Assembly: GCA_964356335.1 (NCBI GenBank)
Contig: CAYHHI010000050.1
Coordinates: forward strand, 1-22,356
Reading direction: 5' to 3'
DNA length: 22,356 nucleotides
Source: CAYHHI01 sp964356335
GTDB taxonomy: Bacteria > Arandabacterota > Arandabacteria > Arandabacterales > Arandabacteraceae
How positions within the stretch are numbered: the first letter of the stretch is position 1; each line of letters starts with the position of its first letter. A program made the position numbers and the translations under genes. Below the pieces are notes generated by a model that was not told the DNA's origin, searched no databases, and saw nothing but the letters and a program-made list of their open reading frames with translations. This document shows positions 6,782 to 14,177 of this stretch, piece by piece.

Positions 6782-7768
6782 TTGAAAGGGCGTGTCCTGA
6801 TAATTGATGATGAGGCTGAGATCAGAAGGAACCTCACGGTCGGGCTTACGCAGGAAGGCTTCAGCGCCGTGGCCTGCCCGGACGGCATCTCAGCCATCCA
6901 CGAGCTCAATGGCGCCCATGAGAAGGGAATCGCCTACGACTACCTGATCACGGACATCTTCATGCCTGATATTGACGGCCTGAAGATCCTTAAGGTGATT
7001 AAGATCCAATATCCGGAGCTTCCCGTGCTCGTGATCACGGGCTTCGGCGATGAGGCCCTCAAGCTCAAGGCGCTATCGGAACCCAACACCGGCTATCTCG
7101 ACAAGCCTTTTGAGATCTCCGACCTGGTCAAGGCGTTGGAGGAGCTCTCCCCGGGCTCCACGCGGAAGCAAGCGGTAGCAGCCGAGCCGGTCGCAGAGGG
7201 CGCACGCGAATCCGTGAGCGCCTATCTCACGGTGCGGATAACCGAGGCTTTAAGAAGCATGGAAATCTTCAATCAGATTCACAAAATGGAAGGTGTACAG
7301 AGGTGTGAGGCCGTCCGGGGGGACTTCGACATAATAATCCTCGCGCAGGGCTCCTCGGCCGATGAAGTCAAGCGCCTCTTTGACCGGATAGGTGCGATCC
7401 CTGGAGTCGAGGTTGTCTCGACGTTGGGAGTCCAGAGACCGAAGCTCGACCGTGACGTCAACGAATTCGTCAAGATCTACGGCCAGACCATCAAGGCGCG
7501 AAGCCAGGAGAGGCGGGCCAGACAGCCCGGCACCACGAGCTACGTGATAGTCGATATCGACAAGAATGCTATTCAGCAGATATTCACGACCGTTTTCTTC
7601 GTGGATGAGGTCATCTTCTGCGACGTCATCGAGGACGGCAAGAAGCTGGTGGGGATGATCACGGGTGAGGGCATCGGGCGCAAGTCGAAGATTTTGGAGA
7701 AGCTCAGTCAAATAGATGGAGTTCTCAGGGTACGCGAGGCGACGGTGATCAAGCTGATGGAAGACTGA
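6782..7768 (+). CDS. Response regulator: receiver plus two Lrp/AsnC ligand-binding domains
   Basis: A 328-residue protein with TTG start and AGGAGGG 7 nt upstream. Residues 1-125 are a CheY-like receiver: acidic pair Asp9/Asp10, phospho-acceptor Asp58 in ITDIFMPDIDG, Thr86 and Lys108 (LDKPF). A spacer rich in Ala and Glu leads to two alpha-beta modules that resemble the RAM / AsnC ligand-binding domain: one at about 147-222 (MEGVQRCEAVRGDFDIIILA and PGVEVVSTLGV) and a second at about 250-326 (VDEVIFCDVIEDGKKLVGMI and DGVLRVREATVIKL). No helix-turn-helix is visible, so output is probably not direct DNA binding. RAM domains usually bind amino acids or other small molecules and oligomerise. It is the first gene of the cluster, 137 nt before nuoE. 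The receiver is confident; the double RAM reading is by fold pattern. Confidence 0.85.
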   Translation: MKGRVLIIDDEAEIRRNLTVGLTQEGFSAVACPDGISAIHELNGAHEKGIAYDYLITDIFMPDIDGLKILKVIKIQYPELPVLVITGFGDEALKLKALSEPNTGYLDKPFEISDLVKALEELSPGSTRKQAVAAEPVAEGARESVSAYLTVRITEALRSMEIFNQIHKMEGVQRCEAVRGDFDIIILAQGSSADEVKRLFDRIGAIPGVEVVSTLGVQRPKLDRDVNEFVKIYGQTIKARSQERRARQPGTTSYVIVDIDKNAIQQIFTTVFFVDEVIFCDVIEDGKKLVGMITGEGIGRKSKILEKLSQIDGVLRVREATVIKLMED

Positions 7769-7905
7769 TCGCCGCATCAAGCATAGATAGAACGATTCTG
7801 GCTGTGTCATCTCGGGCTGAGCTTGCCTGTTGCAGGCCGTCCGCCTTTCTGTGAATCCCTGAACAGCGAAAGCCCGGATGCCGCGTGCATCAAGGGAGAG
7901 CCAAC

Positions 7906-8466
7906 TTGGCTGACCGCCGAGGAGACGAAGACTTCAGATACCGCCTGTGGCGGTATGACGGAGCCCCAGGGGAACTCATCCCGCTTTTGCAGTCTGCCCA
8001 GGACCACTTCGGCTATATTCCAAGGCGGGCGATGGCCTACATATCAGCCGTCACCGGCATACCGGAATCGGACGTCTACGGAGTCATAACCTTCTACGGC
8101 CAGTTCAGACTTCAGCCTCGCGGCAAATTTCTTGTGCGCGCGTGCGCCGGCACCGCCTGTCACGTATCCGGATCCAAGATGATTGTCGAGACAATCGAAG
8201 ACGAGCTGGGTATCGAGGTGGGGGACACCACTGAAGACGGGCTCTTCACCCTGAATACCGTGGCGTGCATCGGCTGTTGCTCGCTCGCGCCGGTGATGAT
8301 GATAAATGATGACACCCATGGGCGCCTGACGCCGGCCTCCGTTAGGAAGATTCTGCGTGATTATCGTCGGCGGGAAGAGGGTCCACAGGCGAAGGTGTCG
8401 GGGTCAGCCTCAGCAGGCTCAACTGATGAACCGACGACCTGGGGACAGGCCTCGCGGGACGTATGA
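7906..8466 (+). CDS. nuoE: NuoE-type [2Fe-2S] thioredoxin-like subunit
   Basis: A 186-residue cytoplasmic electron-transfer subunit of NADH dehydrogenase / NAD-dependent hydrogenase modules. The [2Fe-2S] ligands are clear: Cys80 and Cys85 in CAGTACH, Cys121 and Cys125 in CIGCC, the family C-x4-C and C-x3-C pairs. The helical N-terminal segment (LLQSAQDHFGYIP, ISAVTGIPESDVYGVITFY) is also typical. I chose TTG at 7906 because AGGGAGAG sits at the right distance; a GTG at 7885 in frame would add seven residues. The last 35 residues or so form a hydrophilic low-complexity tail (SGSASAGSTDEP) not usual for the family. It would pass electrons between the flavin of the next gene product and other centres. 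Since no membrane Nuo gene is present, this belongs to a soluble enzyme rather than to complex I as far as this window shows. Confidence 0.93.
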   Translation: MADRRGDEDFRYRLWRYDGAPGELIPLLQSAQDHFGYIPRRAMAYISAVTGIPESDVYGVITFYGQFRLQPRGKFLVRACAGTACHVSGSKMIVETIEDELGIEVGDTTEDGLFTLNTVACIGCCSLAPVMMINDDTHGRLTPASVRKILRDYRRREEGPQAKVSGSASAGSTDEPTTWGQASRDV

Positions 8467-8577
8467 AGCGAGTGCGGAACATGAATGAAGCATGAACCAG
8501 GTATTAACCACGCTGGCTCGGGAGCAACCGAGAGCAAGTACCGAAAGCAGGTTGGGGGAGCAATTGGGAGCAGGTAG

Positions 8578-10356
8578 ATGAAGAGGGCAATTGTGGGGAT
8601 GGGCACCTGTGGGCTGTCGGCAGGTGCTCAGCAGGTTTACGACAAGCTCAAGGAGACAATCGCTGCCAAGCCGGGCGCCTGCGAGCTCTCCGCTACGGGC
8701 TGCATTGGCATGTGCTATCGCGAGCCGCTTGTGGAGGTTCGCGAAGACGCCTGGCGCACCATCTACGGTGGCGTCACGCCGGAGCTTGCATCCGAGATTT
8801 ACAGAGAGCATATCATCGCCGGCAAAGTGCTGGAAGATCACGTAGCTTATAGGCTTGCGGCGGACGGCACCCAGAGCGGAACCGAAGCCGACTTTCTCAA
8901 ACTCCAGGAGAGAATAGTCCTCAGGAACTGCGGCACCATCGATCCGGAAGACGTCGAGGATTACGAGGCTCAGGGTGGCTACCAGTCTTTGCGCAAGGCC
9001 CTGCTCGAGATGGCGCCTGACGAGATCATCAAGGAGGTCACCGCTTCCGGTCTGCGCGGGAGAGGCGGCGCAGGTTTTCCCACTGGCCTTAAGTGGTCAT
9101 TCACCGCAAAGCAGAAGAGCGACGTCAAGTACGTCGTCTGCAATGCCGACGAGGGCGATCCGGGCGCCTTCATGGACCGGTCGGTGCTCGAGGGCGATCC
9201 TCATTCCGTGCTCGAGGGCATGACTATCTGCGGCAAGGCCATAGGCTCGTCCCACGGCTATATATATTGCCGCGCCGAGTATCCGCTTGCGTTACGAAGG
9301 CTAGCGATCGCTATCGACGCCGCTCGCGAGAAGGGCTATCTCGGCAGGAACATTCTGGGCTCAGGTTTCGACTTTGACATCAAGATAAAGCAGGGGGCGG
9401 GTGCCTTCGTCTGCGGGGAAGAGACGGCGCTCTTTGCCTCAATCGAGGGCAAGCGGGGCATGCCGCGAATCAGGCCTCCCTTCCCGGCTGAGAAGGGCCT
9501 GTGGGCGAAGCCCACCAATAACAACAATGTCGAGACCTATGCCAATGTGCCTTGGATCATATCCCGCGGCGCCGGGGCCTACGCAGCCTTCGGTACCGAG
9601 AAGAGCAAGGGCACCAAGGTGTTTGCTTTGGCAGGCAAGGTGGTGCGCGGCGGACTCGCCGAGGTGCCGATGGGTACCACCATCCACGACTTGGTTTTCA
9701 AGATCGGCGGTGGGATAAAGGGCGGCAGGAAGTTCAAGGCCGTGCAGATGGGTGGGCCATCGGGTGGCTGTATCCCCGCGGAACTCGATAAGACCCCTGT
9801 GGATTTCGAGTCCATCCCCGCGACCGGGGCAATCATGGGCTCCGGCGGCATGGTGGTGCTGGATGATACGACCTGCATGGTGGAGATCGCGAGGTTCTTC
9901 CTCGACTTCACCCAGAATGAATCGTGCGGCAAGTGTACTTTCTGCCGCATCGGAACGCGCCGGATGCTCGAGATTCTCACCCGGATCACGCATGGGGAGG
10001 GCACACCCGACGACCTCGCCACGCTCGCGACCCTCGGCAACCAGATCAGGGAGGCGAGCCTCTGCGGTCTGGGTCAGACCGCACCCAACCCGGTACTCAC
10101 CACCATGCGCTACTACAAGCCTGAATACGATGCGCACATAACTGAGAAGCACTGTCCTGCGCGGAGCTGCTCGGCCCTCGTAGACTTCGTCATTGACCCC
10201 GAGAAGTGTACGGGCTGTACGCTCTGCACCAAGAAGTGCTCGGTCGGCGCGATCACGGGCGAGCGCAAGAAGGCTCACGTGATAGCCAACGCGGTCTGTG
10301 TGAAGTGCGGGCAGTGCATGGCGACATGTAAGTTCGAAGCTATCTATAAGACATAG
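8578..10356 (+). CDS. nuoF: NuoF/HydB-type NAD(H)- and FMN-binding iron-sulfur subunit
   Basis: A 592-residue NAD-reactive subunit, longer than complex I NuoF (about 430) and close in size and order to HydB of bifurcating hydrogenases. Domains: N-terminal thioredoxin-like ferredoxin fold (about 1-95) with Cys11, Cys42 and Cys46 but not the usual fourth Cys; FMN/NAD core with GLRGRGGAGFPTG, NADEGDPGAF and GAFVCGEETAL; SLBB region; [4Fe-4S] motif SCGKCTFC with Cys450, 453, 456 and a later Cys in ASLCGLG; and a C-terminal double [4Fe-4S] ferredoxin with Cys544/547/550/554 and Cys574/577/580/584. The start ATG follows GGGAGCAGGT. It lies 111 nt after nuoE in a purine-rich gap and 88 nt before the NuoG-like gene. 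With these it should oxidise or reduce NAD(H) and pass electrons to ferredoxin-type centres; in HydABC and Stn-type enzymes this subunit is the bifurcation site. Whether it bifurcates here is inference. Confidence 0.94.
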   Translation: MKRAIVGMGTCGLSAGAQQVYDKLKETIAAKPGACELSATGCIGMCYREPLVEVREDAWRTIYGGVTPELASEIYREHIIAGKVLEDHVAYRLAADGTQSGTEADFLKLQERIVLRNCGTIDPEDVEDYEAQGGYQSLRKALLEMAPDEIIKEVTASGLRGRGGAGFPTGLKWSFTAKQKSDVKYVVCNADEGDPGAFMDRSVLEGDPHSVLEGMTICGKAIGSSHGYIYCRAEYPLALRRLAIAIDAAREKGYLGRNILGSGFDFDIKIKQGAGAFVCGEETALFASIEGKRGMPRIRPPFPAEKGLWAKPTNNNNVETYANVPWIISRGAGAYAAFGTEKSKGTKVFALAGKVVRGGLAEVPMGTTIHDLVFKIGGGIKGGRKFKAVQMGGPSGGCIPAELDKTPVDFESIPATGAIMGSGGMVVLDDTTCMVEIARFFLDFTQNESCGKCTFCRIGTRRMLEILTRITHGEGTPDDLATLATLGNQIREASLCGLGQTAPNPVLTTMRYYKPEYDAHITEKHCPARSCSALVDFVIDPEKCTGCTLCTKKCSVGAITGERKKAHVIANAVCVKCGQCMATCKFEAIYKT

Positions 10357-10444
10357 GGACATGGATGCGTGAAGAGGCATCGGGAGGCAGAAGAGGTCGA
10401 GTGCGTGACGGGGCAATTGCAGAGCCAGAGAGAGTGACAGAGCA

Positions 10445-13400
10445 ATGCCAGAGGCCGGGCGAGTGACGATCAAGATAAACGGCAAGTCAGTCGAAGCCGC
10501 CGCCGGAACAACCATCCTCGAAGTCGTGAGGGAGAACAAGCTCGATGACATCCCCACGCTCTGCCATTCGCCCGAACTTGAACCGTATGCCTCCTGCTTC
10601 CTTTGTGTTGTCGAAGTGAAGGGCCGCTGGAACCTCGTTCCGGCGTGCGCCACCAGGATAAACCCGGGCATGGAGATCGAAACCCGAAGCCCGCGAGTTC
10701 TCGAGGCCAGGAAGACGGCCCTCGAACTCTTGCTCTCCAACCACTACGCCGACTGTCTTTCGCCCTGCATGGAAGGTTGCCCTGCGGGGGTTGACGCCCA
10801 GGGCTACATCGCCCTCTCGGCCATGGGGCTTTATCGTGAGGCGGTTGATCTCATTCGCAAGACCAATCCGCTGCCTGCGGTCTGCGGGAGGATCTGTGTG
10901 CGCAAGTGCGAGGTCGTATGCCGCCGCGCGGATGTTGACAAGGCGGTCGGAATCAATGCCATCAAGCGCTTCGTGACCGACGCCCCCGGTACCTATGACG
11001 GGAAACCCGAGTGCGGCGCGCCGACAGATAAGACAGTGGGCATCGTCGGTGCAGGTCCTGCCGGGCTTACGGCCGCATGGTTCCTGGCACGCAAGGGTCA
11101 CAGCGTTGTGATCTACGAAGCTCAGCCGCGATCCGGTGGAATGCTCCGCTACGGCATTCCGATCTACAGGTTGCCCGATCCGGTCATAGATGCCGAGGTC
11201 GACTACATCCAGAAGGCCGGTGTCAAGATCGTCTACGGGACGGCTGTGGGCCGCGACGCCACCCTTGACCAACTCATGAAATGGCATGACGCGGTCTTCG
11301 TCGGCACCGGCGCGTGGGCCGCAAAGCCCATGGGTGTGGAAGGGGAGTATGCAACCGAAGGCGTGGTTTCCGGCGTGGATTTCCTGCGCGAGAAGACCGA
11401 CGACCGCAGCCCGGTCAAAGGTACCGTGGTCGTCGTGGGTGGCGGGAACACTGCCATGGACGTGGCCAGGACCTCCTGGAGGTTGGGTGCGGACAAGGTG
11501 ATCATTCTCTACCGAAGAACCAGGGCCGAGATGCCCGCTGACCCCGTGGAGGTTGAGGATTGTCTCCGCGAAGGGGTTGAGCTGATGGAGCTCGCCGCGC
11601 CCATCGGTATCGTGGCCGAAAAGGGCAGGCTCAAGGCGCTCCGCTGTATCCGGATGAAACTGGGGGAGCCGGATTCATCCGGGAGACGGCGCCCCGTTCC
11701 CCTGGAGGGTTCCGAGTTTGACCTGCCCTGCAATCTCGCCGTATCGGCAATCGGGCAGAACCCTGTTCTCGAAGGTCTTACGCGGGCCTCGGGAAAAGAG
11801 ATCAATCTAACAAAGTGGAAGACGATCGCGGTTGACACCGCAACTTTCAGAACCAGTGTCGAGGGTCTCTTCGCCGGCGGTGACGCCGTTGATGATGGGC
11901 CCACGGTTGTGATAGATGCCATAAGGGACGGTCAGAAGGCCGCCAGGGCCATCCAGGCCTACTTGACGGGCGAGCCTCTTGAGCCGGCACCGTTTGCCGT
12001 GAAGAAGGAGTTCTGGACGAAGCCCGGCAAGGCTGAGCTGGGCCATGTCAAGGAAAGCCCGAGGCACGAGGTCAGCACGCTTGATGTCGAAGCGCGCCGC
12101 GGCAGCTTTGACGAAGTAGCCACGGGCCTCGGATATGAAGACAATGTTCATGAGTGCGACCGTTGCCTCGCCTGCGGCTGCGTGCGCTTCTATGACTGCA
12201 AACTCAGGCTCTATGCCGACCAATACGGGGTTGACATGGAGCGTTACAAGGGCCAGGCGCGAAGACACAAGGTGGACGATCGCCACCCGTACGTCATCTA
12301 CGATCCTAACAAGTGCATCCTCTGCGCCAAGTGCATCCGCACGTGCGGGCGGCTGCTCTCGATCCCAGCGCTAGGACTGGTGGGGCGGGGTTTCAGGACC
12401 GAGATGAGGCCGGCCATGAACGATCCCCTTGTGGAGACAAGCTGCACGAGCTGCGGCAGTTGCATTGCTACGTGTCCCACGGGTGCTCTGACCGCGAAGT
12501 ATCCCTTCCCTGGGCGGGCTCCGCTCACGACAGATGACATCGCAACGCATTGCGGTTTCTGCTCGCTTGCCTGCCGCATCATGGTCAAGCGGTTTGGCCC
12601 AGAGCGATATTGCATCGAGCCATCGGGAGTTCCCGGTGAATACCTCTGCCGGTACGGCAGATTCGGATATGAGCTTTTCGTCAAGCGCAAACGGATCGTC
12701 CGCCCCGAGATTCGCAGGGGGACCGAGCGATGCGAGCCGTCGCTTGCTGAAGCCCAGGCGATCGTCGCCATGCAGATGAAGCGCGTTGCAGCCAAGTACG
12801 GGCCGGCGCGGGTGGCTGTGTTTGTCTCACCCGAGCTCACCAACGAAGAGATCTATCTCGCGGCGAGGATCGCCAGAGACGGCCTGGGAACCAACAACAT
12901 CGGCTCGCTCTCGATCTTGGGTACCGGCAAGGAAGGCGCGCGGCTGGATGCCTCATTTGGATACACGGCCTCGACCGCCGATCGCTCGTGCATTCGAGAT
13001 GCCGATCTCATCGTCTGTAACAACACTTCCTTGGAATCCGACCATCAGGTGCTCGCTGTAGACGTGATTCAGCGGGCGAAGGCCGGCGCCGGCCTCATCG
13101 TCGCGAACTCCAGTCTTGACCGGACTGATAAGCTGATCGCCTCTCTTGCCATGGATCCCCTGCGGGGGACCGCTTCGGTGCTTTGGAATGCTGTCACCCA
13201 GGTATTGCTTGATGAAGGCTTCTTCAAGAGGGAGAAGGTCTCCGGCCTGCCGGGTGCCGATCGCTTCCTGGCCGACCGGGGTCCTGACAACAGGGATTAC
13301 GACCTGGGTAGCGCAGAGGACCTGACCGGCGTGAGAAAGGAAGACATCCGCAAGGCCGCCGAGATTCTCCGTGGCGCTAAGCGGGTGGTCTTCATCCATA

Positions 13401-14152
13401 GCCCCGATAGACCCCAGGATAGTTCCCCTGGAGACATGCGGACGCTGGGCAATCTGGTAGTTCTCCTGAGATCGGTTGGAGTGCGGGCCGAGCTCTTGCT
13501 TCCGCGAATTACGGCCAACAGTGCTGCCCTCGAGCCAGTAGGCGCCGATCCCGCCTTCGCGTCCGGCCGCGTTCCGAGTCCCTCGACCCTCCCGGGCGCA
13601 AGAAGCCACGGAGAGCTGCGGAAGCTCCTGGAGGATGGCGAGATCAGAGCCGCGCTCATAGTGGGCGAAGATCCCATGGCATGGGATCAGACGGGCTCAT
13701 GGTTTCAGAATGTAGAGTTTTTGGCGGCGATGGACTGGGCGCCCACCGAGACGACGCGCTATGCTGACGTGGTGCTGCCTGGCTCGACCTACCTTGAGCA
13801 AAGCGGAACAAGATGCAACTTCGAGGGAAATCTGGTACAATTCTCTAAGGCCGTGCCTCCGCCGTCCGGCATCTCAGGCATTGACGTTCTCCGCGGCCTT
13901 GCGGGGGAGTTCGGCGTAGCCGTTCCTCGTGACTTGACCGCTCACATCGAGAGCGTTGTGCGCGGTGGGCTGGGAAGGCTGGCTTGCTTTTATCTGAACA
14001 AGGGTGAGGAGCGCGCGTCTGACATCAAGGCGGGCCTCGTGGCCGCTGGGGCGCGGGCCAAGCCCATGCGGGTGCAACCGCCGCTTACGCCCGGCGAGAA
14101 ATACAAGCGAGAGATAAGAGAAGTTGGAACCGAAAGGTTCCGAGTAAGATAA
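10445..14152 (+). CDS. NuoG-like protein with inserted GltD/NfnB flavoprotein and molybdopterin-type domain
   Basis: A 1235-residue multidomain redox protein. Order: NuoG-type [2Fe-2S] ferredoxin with Cys40, 51, 54, 68; a linking Cys-rich segment (SPCMEGCP, CGRICVRKCEVVC) as at the start of GltD/NfnB; a GltD-like flavoprotein at about 190-520 with FAD motif GAGPAG (202-207), second nucleotide-binding motif VVGGGNTAMD and the terminal GGD motif; a Cys cluster CDRCLACGC (571-579); two [4Fe-4S] ferredoxin motifs at 624-634 and 667-677; then a molybdopterin-oxidoreductase-like domain from about 702 with its own [4Fe-4S] ligands (Cys703, 706, 710, 735). In formate dehydrogenases a catalytic Cys or Sec follows the GTNN motif; here that stretch (820-831) has neither, so formate oxidation is unlikely and the domain is NuoG-like. 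Probable role: NADP(H) or ferredoxin input/output of a soluble complex with NuoE and NuoF. A GltD-type nucleotide site usually binds NADPH; specificity is not proven here. Confidence 0.9.
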   Translation: MPEAGRVTIKINGKSVEAAAGTTILEVVRENKLDDIPTLCHSPELEPYASCFLCVVEVKGRWNLVPACATRINPGMEIETRSPRVLEARKTALELLLSNHYADCLSPCMEGCPAGVDAQGYIALSAMGLYREAVDLIRKTNPLPAVCGRICVRKCEVVCRRADVDKAVGINAIKRFVTDAPGTYDGKPECGAPTDKTVGIVGAGPAGLTAAWFLARKGHSVVIYEAQPRSGGMLRYGIPIYRLPDPVIDAEVDYIQKAGVKIVYGTAVGRDATLDQLMKWHDAVFVGTGAWAAKPMGVEGEYATEGVVSGVDFLREKTDDRSPVKGTVVVVGGGNTAMDVARTSWRLGADKVIILYRRTRAEMPADPVEVEDCLREGVELMELAAPIGIVAEKGRLKALRCIRMKLGEPDSSGRRRPVPLEGSEFDLPCNLAVSAIGQNPVLEGLTRASGKEINLTKWKTIAVDTATFRTSVEGLFAGGDAVDDGPTVVIDAIRDGQKAARAIQAYLTGEPLEPAPFAVKKEFWTKPGKAELGHVKESPRHEVSTLDVEARRGSFDEVATGLGYEDNVHECDRCLACGCVRFYDCKLRLYADQYGVDMERYKGQARRHKVDDRHPYVIYDPNKCILCAKCIRTCGRLLSIPALGLVGRGFRTEMRPAMNDPLVETSCTSCGSCIATCPTGALTAKYPFPGRAPLTTDDIATHCGFCSLACRIMVKRFGPERYCIEPSGVPGEYLCRYGRFGYELFVKRKRIVRPEIRRGTERCEPSLAEAQAIVAMQMKRVAAKYGPARVAVFVSPELTNEEIYLAARIARDGLGTNNIGSLSILGTGKEGARLDASFGYTASTADRSCIRDADLIVCNNTSLESDHQVLAVDVIQRAKAGAGLIVANSSLDRTDKLIASLAMDPLRGTASVLWNAVTQVLLDEGFFKREKVSGLPGADRFLADRGPDNRDYDLGSAEDLTGVRKEDIRKAAEILRGAKRVVFIHSPDRPQDSSPGDMRTLGNLVVLLRSVGVRAELLLPRITANSAALEPVGADPAFASGRVPSPSTLPGARSHGELRKLLEDGEIRAALIVGEDPMAWDQTGSWFQNVEFLAAMDWAPTETTRYADVVLPGSTYLEQSGTRCNFEGNLVQFSKAVPPPSGISGIDVLRGLAGEFGVAVPRDLTAHIESVVRGGLGRLACFYLNKGEERASDIKAGLVAAGARAKPMRVQPPLTPGEKYKREIREVGTERFRVR
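14126..14141 (+). promoter_or_regulatory. Hairpin with GAAA tetraloop at the end of the NuoG-like gene
   Basis: GGAACC-GAAA-GGTTCC is a perfect 6-bp stem closed by a GNRA tetraloop. It lies inside the last codons of the NuoG-like gene, 8 nt before the TAA, and about 36 nt before the TTG of the kinase gene. There is no U-tract, so it is not an intrinsic terminator. It could mark an mRNA processing or stability boundary between the enzyme genes and the signalling genes, or simply be chance. Confidence 0.35.
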
Positions 14153-14177
14153 ATCATACCGTCCAAGGGAGCGCGAC

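Noticed and set aside
7825..7837. Hairpin GCCTG-TTG-CAGGC between the first regulator and nuoE
   Set aside because: Only 5 bp with a 3-nt loop and no U-tract; too weak to call a terminator inside a likely operon.
8560..8593. GCAATTG at 8560 and 8587, and again at 10413, as a shared motif around nuoF
   Set aside because: A short palindrome-containing word in purine-rich spacers; one copy is inside the coding sequence, and the spacing is irregular.
9439..10740. A 433-codon open frame on the minus strand opposite nuoF
   Set aside because: It is antisense to a gene with clear NuoF motifs, has no recognisable family sequence, and arises from GC-rich codon bias.
10445..14152. Formate dehydrogenase or [FeFe]-hydrogenase call
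   Set aside because: No catalytic Cys/Sec at the expected place after the GTNN motif and no H-cluster cysteine motifs.
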